Shown here: positions 48,735-59,366 of the stretch, piece after piece
Layout of the letters: the number at the start of each line of letters is the position of its first letter
How positions within the stretch are numbered: the stretch's first letter is position 1
From: Selaginella moellendorffii
Lineage: Eukaryota; Streptophyta; Lycopodiopsida; Selaginellales; Selaginellaceae
DNA length: 64,000 bases
Assembly: GCF_000143415.4 (NCBI RefSeq)
Contig: NW_003314351.1
Coordinates: 442,964-506,963, forward strand
Direction of reading: 5' to 3'
The notes under the pieces: generated by a model
The model's database searches: none
Told to the model about the DNA's origin: nothing
Seen by the model: the letters and a program-made list of their open reading frames with translations, nothing else
Program-made: the position numbers and the translations under genes

Positions 48735-50987
48735 ATGGCTCTACCGCCCAAGAGCTCCCGGCTGGTGGATGTTGATCTCGAGGTGCTCGAGGACAACCCA
48801 GGTAAGGCTACGTATGCATCGCTTCTCCGGCAATGTGGGCGCTCCAGGGCGCTGTGGGCGGGCAAACAGGTTCACTCGCACATGATAGCGAGGGGGCTGG
48901 ACAGAGACAAGGTGCTGGGTGATATCCTCGTCCAAATGTATGGAAAGTGTCGTAGCCTCGGCGACGCAAGGGATGCCTTTGAGCGGCTGGCATACAGAGA
49001 CGTCTACTCGTGGAGCATCATCATCGCAGCATTCGCCCAGAATGGGGATATTGATATGGCACTTGGGCTATACGAGCGGATGCAAGAGGAGGGCGTGCAG
49101 CCCGATATGTTCGTCTACTCAAGCGTTGTGGGAGCCTACTGTGCAGTGGGCGATCTCCAGCGAGGGCAAGAGATCCACAGGAGAATCGTCGACAGTGGAA
49201 TGACTCCAGATGTTGTGGTGCACAACTCGCTCGTTAACTTGTATGCCAAGTGCGGCCGCATCGATGACGCCAGGAGTCTGTTTGATGGGATGCAAGTGAA
49301 GAGCCTCGCCTCCTGGAACGCAATGATCGCCGGATATGCACACCTGGACCTCGGGGACGAGGCCTTTGATCTCTTTCGCTGCATTGACCTCGAGGGCCTG
49401 GGTCCGGACATGTTGACGTTCATCAACTTGCTGGGGGCGTGCTCCACTCCGGAGTTTGTAGACGCCGGAAGAAATATTCATGCTCGGGTGGCGGCTCTGG
49501 GCTTGGATTCTAACCTTGTGCTTGCCACTGCGCTGCTCGACATGTACGCGAAATGCGGGAGCATCGAGGGTGCCAGGAGTGTGTTTGCAAGCATGGCTGA
49601 CAACAAGAACCAAGTATCTTGGAACGCCATGATCGCGGCACGGGTTGAGTATGGCCACCCTGACGAGGCCATGTATCTCTACCACCAGATGCATCTCCAA
49701 GGCTTGAAGCCAAACGCTTTCACGTCGGCCAGCGTCCTTGGTGCTTGCGTCTGCGTGGAGCAGGGCATGCAGATCCATTCCTGGGCAATGTCGTGCGGAT
49801 TCGAAGACGATCCGGTGGTGAGGACTGCGCTGGTGAACATGTACTCCAAGTTTGGAAGGCTGGAAGAAGCGGCAAAGGTCTTTGCCGACGGGCAGGGCTT
49901 CCAAAACGATCCTGTTGCGTGGAACGCGATGATCACCGCCTACACGGAGGCCTGGCTCCCCAGCGAGGCACTCGGCCTGTTTGACGAGATGCGAGAGCGA
50001 TCAATAGCGCAGGATGCGGGGACGCTGATTGCCGCTGCAAATGCGTGCTCAGTCCTGGGGGACTTGTCGGCTGCTAGAGCCGTCCATTCCGCTGCGCGAC
50101 GCAGCGGCCATGACTCCATCGTGCTGCAGAACTCGATCATCAACATGTATGCTCGATGCGGGAGCTTGGACGAGGCGCGAGCCTGTTTCGACAGCATGCC
50201 GCGGCGGAGTGTGGTGTCGTGGAACGTGTTGATGAGCGGCTACGTGGAGCAGCAGCAAGGCGAGGAGTCACTCAAGCTCGTCCGGTGCATGGACTGGCAG
50301 GGCATCCATCCCAACGCCTTCACCTTCAGCTGCGTCGCCACCGCTTGTTCGTTGCTCAAGGACCTCCGGGCGGGGCGGGCGGCTCACTCCCGGATCGTTG
50401 CCAGCGGCTTCGACACCGACAGGGTGGTGGTGACGGCGCTGATGGACATGTACGGGAGGTGCGGGAGCGTGGAGGCGGCGAGGAGGACGTTCGACGACAT
50501 GAGGCGGCGGTGCTCGACTCGAGTGGACGTGGTGTCGTGGAACGCCATGATGGGGCTCTACTCGCATCACGGGCAGCCGCGGGAGGCGCTGGAGCTGTTT
50601 GGCGAGATGGGCTTGGCGGGGGAGGCGGGCAACGAGGTGAGCCTTACGCTGGTGTTGCATGCGTGCACCCATGCCGGCCTGGTGGCGGATGCGGTCGAGG
50701 CGCTGGCGCGCGGGGTGGAGGCGGGCATAGTGCCCAGCCGGGAGCACTACGCGTGTGTTGTGGACGTTTTGGCACGGGCGGGGAAGCTGGAGGTGGCGGA
50801 GGAGGTGATGAACAACATGCCCGTGGAGCCGGGCATTGGGGCGTGGAAGTGCCTGCTGGGGGCGTGCGCCGTGCACGGAGACGCGGGGAGGGGATCCAGC
50901 GCCGCGCAGCATGTGGTGGAGATGCAGCCCACCAATGCGGCGCCCTATGTGCTGCTCTCCAACATCGCCAAAGCTCCAAAGCCCTAA
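48735..50987 (+). CDS. pentatricopeptide repeat protein (PLS/E-type), ends at E motif
   Basis: Single-exon frame of 750 residues with about 15-17 PPR units, such as NSLVNLYAKCGRIDDARSLF, VSWNAMIAARVEYGHPDEAM and LNMYSKFGRLEEAAKVF-like repeats. It is probably an organelle RNA editing or processing factor. The C-terminus reaches HYACVVDVLARAGKLEVAEE and GAWKCLLGACAVHGD, then YVLLSNIAKAPKP and stop. This is the same point in the E motif at which the other PPR gene ends; E+ and DYW are missing. ATG 48735 has a good context (G at -3 and +4). Another ATG at 48676 opens an unrelated frame. Its stop is only 10 bp before the next gene's ATG. Confidence 0.9.
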   Translation: MALPPKSSRLVDVDLEVLEDNPGKATYASLLRQCGRSRALWAGKQVHSHMIARGLDRDKVLGDILVQMYGKCRSLGDARDAFERLAYRDVYSWSIIIAAFAQNGDIDMALGLYERMQEEGVQPDMFVYSSVVGAYCAVGDLQRGQEIHRRIVDSGMTPDVVVHNSLVNLYAKCGRIDDARSLFDGMQVKSLASWNAMIAGYAHLDLGDEAFDLFRCIDLEGLGPDMLTFINLLGACSTPEFVDAGRNIHARVAALGLDSNLVLATALLDMYAKCGSIEGARSVFASMADNKNQVSWNAMIAARVEYGHPDEAMYLYHQMHLQGLKPNAFTSASVLGACVCVEQGMQIHSWAMSCGFEDDPVVRTALVNMYSKFGRLEEAAKVFADGQGFQNDPVAWNAMITAYTEAWLPSEALGLFDEMRERSIAQDAGTLIAAANACSVLGDLSAARAVHSAARRSGHDSIVLQNSIINMYARCGSLDEARACFDSMPRRSVVSWNVLMSGYVEQQQGEESLKLVRCMDWQGIHPNAFTFSCVATACSLLKDLRAGRAAHSRIVASGFDTDRVVVTALMDMYGRCGSVEAARRTFDDMRRRCSTRVDVVSWNAMMGLYSHHGQPREALELFGEMGLAGEAGNEVSLTLVLHACTHAGLVADAVEALARGVEAGIVPSREHYACVVDVLARAGKLEVAEEVMNNMPVEPGIGAWKCLLGACAVHGDAGRGSSAAQHVVEMQPTNAAPYVLLSNIAKAPKP

Positions 50988-50997
50988 CCTGTGGGCG

Positions 50998-52146
50998 ATG
51001 GCAGACGGCGCGGACGACGATTTGGAGCCGCTGTTTGATTACCGCCGCGAGCAAGCAGGCCGCGACGAGAGTGAGTGTCGCCCATCTCCTGCTCTTCTTC
51101 GTTTCACTTTGGTGCGTTGTTTGCAGGCAGCGATCAAGAAGAAGAGCCCGAGCACGACAACATGAGGTTGTCTTCAGCCAACTTTACGGTGCGGCAGGCA
51201 ACCGCGTCGCCTGCCACGACACAGCAGCAGCAGCAGCAGCAGCAGCTGACGCAACGGCAGCGTGTAGTGGAGGAGGACAGGGAGTGGGATAGGAGTTGGT
51301 TACCTCCGCCGCCCAAGCTGACCAAGAAGGTGACAGCCACCACAAGTTTCCACGGCGTCAGGTTCGTGATTTTGTTTATTTCTGGATACATGTTCGAGAC
51401 GGATGCCTGCCTTCAGCTCGCTTCTGAGAGCCAAGCAAGCGGAGCTGCTGTCCCTGTCGCAAAAGGCCTGCGAGGACATTGACGAGCTGGACCGGCGAGC
51501 CAAAGCTTACACTCCTGCGCAAGCCGCGGACAAGATCGTGGTTAGAGTCCAAGATAGTTCCGGTGGCATTCAGTGTATTCGCATGGGAATGGTGGGTGGC
51601 GACAGGAATAGTTTTCTCTCTTGCGCAACTTAATCCATTTTTGTATTCCAGGATGATAGGCTCGACAAGCTGTTTGATGCATATTCCACTGCCGCAAAGG
51701 TGTCCGTGTCGGGCTTGGTCTTTTGTTTCGATGGCGAGCAAGTACAGGGGAGTGCAACGCCAAGAAGCATGAATCTGGAAAACGAGGACATGTTGGAGGT
51801 GTCCGGGCAATCATGCTCGCGGGACAACAGCGACCACAACTCACAGCGACAGCAACAACAACAACAACACAAGATCGTGCTCAAAGTTCAGGACAAGTCG
51901 GGCGGGATTCACTCCTTCCGTATGGGAATGGTGAGGTGTTTTTTTTTTACTGCTGTACCCATTCATAACTTTTGCTTCCAGGATGACAGATTTGAGAGGC
52001 TGTTTGCTGCGTATGCAAGCACCACAAAGACATCCAAATCGAACTTGGTGTTCCGTTTTGACGGGGAACAGTTGCAAGGCAATGCCACTCCCAAGAGCCT
52101 GGATATGGAGGACGATGACTCAATCGAGGTGTTCGTCAGGTCTTAA
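50998..52146 (+). CDS. protein with two tandem SUMO-like domains (Rad60/NIP45 type)
   Basis: Five or so short exons. The N-terminus is acidic (MADGADDDLEPLFDYRREQ, then SSDQEEEPEHDN after splicing) with a Gln run from a CAG repeat. A predicted helical linker (LRAKQAELLSLSQKACEDID) precedes two ubiquitin-fold units. Unit 1 runs KIVVRVQDSSGGIQCIRMGM, DDRLDKLFDAYS, LVFCFDGEQVQGSATPRSMN, ending DMLEVSG. Unit 2 runs KIVLKVQDKSGGIHSFRMGM, DDRFERLFAAYA, LVFRFDGEQLQGNATPKSLD, ending SIEVFVRS. An intron falls at the same place in both units, so they arose by duplication. There is no C-terminal diglycine, so it cannot be conjugated like SUMO. Rad60, Esc2 and NIP45 have this layout and act in SUMO-linked genome maintenance; that role is inference here. 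Confidence 0.85.
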
Positions 52147-53008
52147 AAAACGTGTAAAAGGTAGAAAAGGGAAATCAGCAGCACGTTAGGCGTGTCCAAA
52201 GGAGGTAACATCTTGTTTGTTCACTCACAGGCTACTTTTCGTGGTGCTCTGTTAGTGGGATGGGATTTGGGATTCCTCGTGCGTTGATCGTCAAATCCCT
52301 TCGCTTCCTTCCACCTGTGTGGATCCCGTGCATGCTACTTGTGCGTGGTGCTTGGTGACAAAGTCGTGATAGTTGCACCAAAACTAAAGGTGAATCACTT
52401 GGAGCACTGCGCACGACGAAAGGGACGGACAGCATAGAAAGGACATGGACAAGGAACGCCCCAGCTCCAATTTTTGACAAAGCTGCTGTACCGAATGAAG
52501 TGAATCGAATCAAGGAGAATCGTTTTTCGCTGGTGTAAGTTGGTGGGGAGGCAACTAACTCTCTAATAATCGCTACGTAAACTCGTACGACTTGAATGCA
52601 AAGCAGACAAGCATCTCTTGCTAGAAAGCCTTGTCTATATCCCATGCCCATTTACACCACTTTGCTTTATTTTGCTAACAACGGAGGTGCGTCCATGCTT
52701 TGCGGCAGTACGGCAGGTGATGGATGGGGGGAGAGAGAGAGAGAGAGAGAGGCGTTTCACAAATGCCGCCGGTGCCGACAGAGAGCGAGAGGGCGAGAGG
52801 GCGATGGGAGGGCAAGGAGTATTTGTGACCTGCCAGTCGAAACTAGCAAGCAAGCAAGCAGCAGCAAGAAAGCGGTTTCTTCTGCTTCTCTCGGTCACGC
52901 CATATCGCTTGCGAATATAAATATGTTGTTCCTTTTGCATTTACTAGGTAGCATGAAGTAGGCATTTTGTTTTGCTAGAGCTAGCTAGCTAGCAACGAGA
53001 GCTACACC
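52147..53008. promoter_or_regulatory. intergenic region before the ARM-repeat gene
   Basis: About 0.86 kb with no convincing gene. (GA)n at about 52730-52751, a GCAAGCAA repeat near 52846-52862 and a CTAG repeat at about 52981-52993 precede the start at 53009. Promoter and leader of the ARM-repeat gene are presumed to lie here. Confidence 0.5.
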
Positions 53009-54750
53009 ATGGCGGTGCTGGGGCTCTCGTCTCAGATCAGGGGCGCGGAAGATGACGCCAGGAAAAGAGAGAGCGGCAGGGGCCACGGTCGCAAGCTGTC
53101 GGGCGTCTTGTCCTCCTTCCTGGATGCATTCCGCTGCCATGTCGCACACGCGGGCGTGTGCAGCGCCGCCACCAACAAGGAGCAAGACACGAGCAAGAGC
53201 AAGGCCAAGCCCAGGCTCAAGCTTCTCCTGCAGCAGCAGCAGCAGCAGCGGGCGGAGGACAATAGGGAGCACGACAAAGCATCAGCATCGATATCCGAGG
53301 TATGTGAGCGACTCAAGGCCCATGACGACGACGACGACGACGACAACAAGGCCAAGGTGGTTGTGAGCCCGAGAGATCATGGGGGGCCCAACAACATCAA
53401 GGCCCCGTCCGGCTCCGGAGGAGGATCCTTCGGGAGGAGATTGGATCTGCGGTGGCTGGTCGACGGCGTGAAGAGCGGGCGGAAAGAGGACGAGCGGTTG
53501 AGAGCGGCCACAGAAATGCGGAGGATGAGCCGTGACAGCGCAGAAAACAGGGTGGTGCTGGCGGAGCTGGGCGTGATTCCCTCGCTGGTGGACCTCTTAA
53601 CCATCTCCGCTGTCTCCGCTTGCAAGCAGCCTCTGCTGGCGCTGCTCAACCTCGCCATCGGAAACAGCAGGTACCTAGTGGTGGTGATCGCAGCCAATGA
53701 GATTAAGCTTTTGATTCGCGCGTGCGCAGGAACAAGCAGTGGATCGTCGAGGCCGGAGCGGTGCCAATCCTGGTCCGGATTCTATCCAGCGCTACCTCGG
53801 CTGCGGACGTTGTCGAGAGCGCCATAGCTGCTCTACTCTCGCTGTCAGCCCTGGATTCCAACAAGCCCATCATAGGCCACTCGGGTGCATCCCAGCAGCT
53901 GGTGCGGATCGTCCGCACCAAGAGCAGCAGCAGCATCATCAAGGATTCCACCCGCGTCTTGTACAACCTCTCCATTTCTTCCGCAAATGTTGGGCGTATG
54001 GTGGCGGATGGTGCAGCCGACGCCCTCCTCAACCTCCTCAACACGGACGCCGATAGCGACCCGCTGGTTGCCGACAGGATCCTGGCCACGCTGGGCAATC
54101 TGGCGGAGCTCTCAGAAGAGGCACGCAAATGCCTCACCTCCTCCGCTGCCATCGCCAAGCTCCTCACGGCGCTCGCATCCTACACCGCAACCATGGAAGA
54201 AACGTCATCTTCGTCGTCGTCGTCGGCGTCGGCTTCGTCCGGCTCGGAAGAGGACTCCCAAGTATATTCGAAGCATCTTGGCCCTGCCGCCACGGTCGCA
54301 CGGTGCCAGGAGCGAGTCCTCTACGTGCTCATGCTGCTCACTCACCACAGCTGGCCTGCTCGCCAGGCCATGGTGAGCGCTGGTGCTGTCACTCCACTCC
54401 TGGAGGTGGCACTGCTGGGCACGGCCATCGCGCAGAGGAGGGCGGCACGGATCCTCGACTGCCTGAGGGAGGAGCGCTTCCAGCGAAATGCCAGGCCAAT
54501 GTCGGCACCACTCGCGCTCCCGCTCGCAGCTTCGTCCAGGATGGTCCAGGCCCCAAAGCATGCAGTGTGCGAGGAGCGAAGGGCCGTCAACTGGATGGTG
54601 AAGCAGAGCTTGGAGAGGAATATGGAGAAGATGGTGCGCCGCGCCAGGCTTCCTTCCGAGGATCTAGACGCCAGCAGCAGGATGACAATAAGCAGTAAGC
54701 TCAACAGGAGCTTTGGCAGCAGTTCCAGCTCCAAGGCGATGCTTGTCTGA
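53009..54750 (+). CDS. armadillo-repeat protein without U-box
   Basis: Two exons; the 53672-53730 intron splices NSR onto NKQWIVEAGAVPILVRIL. The first 130 residues are low-complexity: Gln, Asp and Ser/Gly runs, plus Arg-rich MAVLGLSSQIRGAEDDARKR. From about residue 140 ARM repeats begin: AATEMRRMSRDSAENRVVLA, VIPSLVDLL, QPLLALLNLAIGN, SNKPIIGHSGASQQLVRIV, STRVLYNLSIS and ATLGNLAELSEEARKCL. The end is basic and Ser-rich. It resembles plant PUB-ARM proteins in the repeat part but has no U-box, so it is likely an adaptor rather than an E3 ligase; partners are unknown. Its stop is 25 bp from that of the convergent ABCB gene. Confidence 0.85.
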
Positions 54751-54775
54751 TAGATTTTTGTACATAAAGGAGGAG

Positions 54776-57700
54776 CTACTTGGCCGGCGATGATAGATGC
54801 AGCTTCACCAGCGAGGCATAAGCTCCATTCGGCTTGCTCATGAGCTGGGAATGGCTCCCTCGCTCCACAATCACCCCGTTGTTCACAACGGCGATCACGT
54901 CCACGCCAACAATTGTTGACAGCCGGTGCGCAACAATTAGCGTTGTCTTGCCAACCATGATCCTGTCCAATGCCTCCTGGACAACGCTCTCAGATTCCGC
55001 ATCCAAGGCACTGGTTGCCTCGTCCAGCAGCAGAATCCTGGGCTCCTTGGCCACGGCTCTGGCGATGGCAACTCGCTGCTTCTGTCCCCCAGACAACTGC
55101 ATGCCGCGGTCGCCAACCTGAGTGTTGTAGCCGTCGGGTAAGGCCGAGATGAACTTGTGAGCGTTTGCGGTCGTTGCTGCGGCCTCGATTTCCTCCTCCG
55201 CCACCCTCCCCTCTCTTGCATACGCAATGTTGGACCGTATGGTGCCGCTGAACAGAATTGGTTCTTGGCTCACCAGTCCAATGTGTTGGCGTAGCCACCT
55301 CAGGCTCATCGTTTTGATGTTGATCCCGTCGATGAGTATCTCGCCGCTATCAGGATCGTAGAATCTTTCCAAGAGAGCGATGACAGTTGACTTCCCGCTC
55401 CCACTTTCCCCTACCAGGGCCATTGTCTGTGGGAAAACATAAACAAAGTCACAAAAGAAGATGCGCTTCGGGTACCTTTCCAGCTTCCAGTGAGAAGCAC
55501 ATGTCACGAAACACTTGCGCATCAGGACGTGACGGGTATCTGAAGCTCACATGCCGGAACTCGATGTCGCCCTTCATTCCTTCCAGCGCCTTGCCTTCGG
55601 CGTTGAAGGGATCAATCTTAGACTTCCTGTCAAGGGTTGCAAAAATTGATCTGACCGAGGCCTTCACTTTGACCAGATCAGGAGCCAATGTCACGGCCTG
55701 AGAAACTCCCAAAGCACTCATTGTGATAGCAAAAAACACCTGTTGCAAAGCACCGCACGGTTATAGCAGCCCGTCAAGGCCAAGCAAAAGCAATGTCGCC
55801 CACCCGGAAAACTTTCTGAAACGTCGTCTTTCCTTCCTCCACTAGACGAGCTCCGTACCAGAAACTGAGTGCATACGAGCCATAGAGTACGAAGTTTGAA
55901 AAACCAAGCGCAGCTCCACTCACCATCCCGTTCCGTATCCCACTCTTGGACGTAACTTCACACTTTTGCATGTAAAGCCTGACCATCTTTTGCTCCATGC
56001 AATACGACGCCACTGTGCGGATGCTACTAACAGCATCGTTTGCAACTTTGGTTGCATCTTGATATGTTTCCTGCCACAAATCCACAGTGACGTGAGGGCC
56101 ACTGCCACATTATATCACACTCACCTTTGCGTTCTTGCTGAAACCAGTCATCATCTTCGTCTGTGTTGCGCCCTGAAGGGCAAGTAGAGGGACCAATGCA
56201 AGGATTAGCAGAGCCAGCGTCCAGTTTGCAGCGAAGGCGATTATCAACCCGGTAACAATGGTTGCAACATTCTGAACAGCCAACGACATGGAGTCTCCGA
56301 CCAGGCTACGGACGTAAGCTGCGTCGGTTGATAAACGAGCACTGATAGCTCCACTGGGCAAATGCAGCAAGCCACGTAAATAGAGAGAACTCTAGCAGAA
56401 AAAGAGCCCACCTGGAGTTGCTGGGATCGTCGAACCAGCCGATATCCTGGCGAACAACCGCACCAAACGACTGCCTCCTGATGCGTCGAATCAAGCGCTG
56501 GCCAATTAACCCGAAAGACGCGATCTGTGCCGGAACAACAATCAAACATGCCGCTGCCAGAGCCGTGAAAATGGCCGACCAGAAATCCACATCCTTTCGT
56601 AGCTTGTGCCTGCTCGTCTCGAAAAACGTCCCGATCATGTTGGACAGAAGCAGCCCAAAGAGTGGAAATAGCACACCGTGTCCAGCGGCGGCTAGCCCAC
56701 CGGCAACGGCCAGCGGTGCCTCGGGCTTGTTCAAGGCTGCGAGACGAAGAAATGCCTGCGTCAATTGTGGTTTCTCTTCCTCGCTCTTATTGTTGGCATT
56801 GTTATTGGCATTCTCCTCGATGGCCGACCTTGCAGCAGCACTAAAGCTTCTCAGAAGTCTGCTCCCAAACGAGCCGCGACTGCTGCTAGCCCTGCTTAGA
56901 GATCTTTGAGGGACGCTCTGCTCGACGACCTCGTCTGGGTCCACTTTGGCCAGGCTGTGCTTGGATCTCTCGTCATGTTGCTCTTGCAGGCGCACCAGCT
57001 GGGAGTAGGCGCCATCCGGTTTCTGTAGCAGCTCCGAGTGTGTGCCTGGTCACCGGGTGTAACATATAAACTATAGCTCCAAGGCCGATATAAATCTGAG
57101 CACTCACCTTTCTCAACCACGTTTCCTCGCTGAACCACAGCGATGCAGTTTGCGTTCTTGATGGTAGACAATCTATGGGCTACGATGACAGTTGTCCGGT
57201 GCACCATGATCCCGTCCAGAGCATCCTGGACAACCCTCTCCGACTCGGCATCCAGAGCACTGGTAGCTTCGTCAAGGAGAAGAATGCGAGGGTTCTTGAG
57301 GATAGCTCTGGCGATTGCGATCCTCTGCTTCTGACCTCCCGAAAGCTGTGTTCCATGATCTCCAACGTGCGTGCTGTAACCCTGCCAAAACACTTAACCG
57401 CAATCCTTAATGACCGGATTGAATTCTCACCTGAGGCATCTTGTCTATGAACTTGGAAGCGTTTGCAAGAGCGGCAGCGCGCTTGATTTCCTCGTCAGTG
57501 GCGCCATCTTTCCCATAGGATATATTGTCCTTGATAGAGGCACCAAAGAGTACCGGCTCCTGGCTTACGAGGCCAATTTGTTCTCGCAGCCATTTGACTT
57601 GCAGACGGCGTACGTCAATGCCGTCTAAAAGGACCGCCCCAGCCTGTGGATCATAGAACCTCTCGATTAAGCTGACAACAGTAGACTTGCCGCTACCGCT

Positions 57701-59128
57701 CTCCCCCACCAAAGCAGCGGTTATGCCGGATGGTATGGCCAGAGAGAAATTGTCAAAGACGGCTACCTCCGGGCGCGCGGGATATCTGAAGCTCACGCTG
57801 CGGAGCTCAATGTCACCAACCACCCGGTCGGGCGTTAGGCCACCCATGTCCGACGCATCGATACTAGGCTTCCTGTGGATGGCTTCAAACATCTTGCATG
57901 CCGCTGCCCTTCCCGCAGCAAACGCGCTGATACAAGGTGAAGCCTGGCCCAGGGACCTGCACGCCACCATTCCATGTCATCATAAGTATGAAATGCTGTT
58001 ATCTACTTACGATCCGCCCATGAGTACTGCGAAGATGACATTGAGGACGTCACCACCCGTGTAGCCTCGATGCAGTATCAGCTTTGATCCATACCACAGT
58101 GCAAATGCATAGCTGCCGAACACCACACACAGGAGAGCTCCCAGCCCGGCTCCGGCAACAACACTCTGCCGGACTCCAGCTCGGTACGCCTTGTCAAGCG
58201 CCTTGTCGTACTTGTCCACAGCCTGCTTTTCGCCACCAAAAGACGCAACCTACACGTACACATGTCCCGTGACATGAAAAGGGTGGCGGAATTGTACTCA
58301 CAGTTTTGATGCCACCGACAATCTGCTCCACGAGAGTTCCTGCCTCGGCATACGCCATCTGTCCTCTAGTTGCCATTCTGGACGTGAGAATGGCCATTGC
58401 ACCGCCAGTGGCGACGAGCAAAGGGATGACCGAGAGCAGGACGAGTGCCAAGCGCCAGCCCTTGACAAATGCAATGACGAAGCCACCCAAGAAGGTTGTG
58501 CTAAGCTGGATGAACTTCCCAACCTGAAGTGCATAAATTTGCATGACATAATGTTGCAGATCAAACCCACCTTTTCCCCCATGGCCTCTTGGATGAGGAT
58601 GGTGTCACCAGACATCCGGCTCATCACCTCGCCTGTGTTGGTCTCCGTGTCAAAGAATGGGATGTCCTGCCGCAAAATGGCCTTGAGATACAGGCTCCTG
58701 ATACGAGCTGCTTGCCGCTCTCCCGTGCACATCCAACAGCACAGCTCTGCATTAGCACACCATCCATCTGTTAGGAGCAGTGCAGGTCGTCCAAGCGAGC
58801 ACGTTACCCAGGAGAGCCGCAATAGCAGATCCACAGCCAAGGTAAAGGAAACGCAGCGCCACCTGACAAAAACGATAGAGTGTGCTCCGCTAAGGGTTGG
58901 AAAACGTACCCGAGACACGGTGTCCACAACTTGGCTCGTGTTTCCTGCCGATTCCCCGAAAGCGTTTGTCAGTTGGCCAAAGATGATGGTCATGAGTGGC
59001 ATTGCGATCCCGTTCCCCACGGCGCCAAAGGATCCCAGGAGCATGAGGAACAAATCCAAGCCGTCTGCGAAGCTAAAGAGCTTGTAGAATGCAACGCTAC
59101 GGTCGCCCGCCTTCTTTGGATGATCCAT
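54776..59128 (-). CDS. ABCB-type full-size ABC transporter, paralogue of the 6-kb gene
   Basis: Full TMD1-NBD1-TMD2-NBD2 exporter starting [23 protein letters not shown]1 has [49 protein letters not shown] and [19 protein letters not shown]2 has [34 protein letters not shown] and [16 protein letters not shown] and ends [12 protein letters not shown]. Intron positions match the first ABCB gene wherever compared (for example before [14 protein letters not shown] and inside [15 protein letters not shown]). The linker differs, with an Asn-rich stretch ([14 protein letters not shown]). It is probably a plasma-membrane exporter with unknown substrate. It shares a 238-bp divergent upstream region with CGL160. 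Confidence 0.94.
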
Positions 59129-59366
59129 CTCGGGCAGGGAGTTGCCCTACAAGCAGACACGGGAGGAGATATAAAAGGCACCACGCGTGCGTTGTGTTTC
59201 GGAAAGCGTCCATCCGGGTCAAAGAGAAACACATATGATACATATAACTTCTACAGCGTGATCTTTTAATTTAACAAGAACTCCCGTGCCGGAGACGTGG
59301 CTAAAGACCTCTCCTCCAATCAACCAAGGGTGCCTAGGTCGAATTTAGATATTTGAGTGCGGGGGG
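59129..59366. promoter_or_regulatory. 238-bp divergent promoter, ABCB / CGL160
   Basis: The start codons of the minus-strand ABCB and plus-strand CGL160 genes are separated by only 238 bp. A plus-strand TATAAAAG at 59170-59177 could serve CGL160. No equally clear TATA box was seen for the ABCB direction. Coregulation of the two genes is possible but not shown. Confidence 0.6.

Noticed and set aside
48676-48885. 69-codon frame overlapping the start of the second PPR gene
   Set aside because: It is out of frame with the PPR protein and may lie upstream of the transcription start; no evidence it is translated.
50156-51292. 378-codon plus-strand frame rich in Gly, Arg and Ala within the PPR gene
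   Set aside because: It is a shifted reading of the PPR exon, whose own frame has clear PPR repeats; GC-rich codon use keeps the other frame open.
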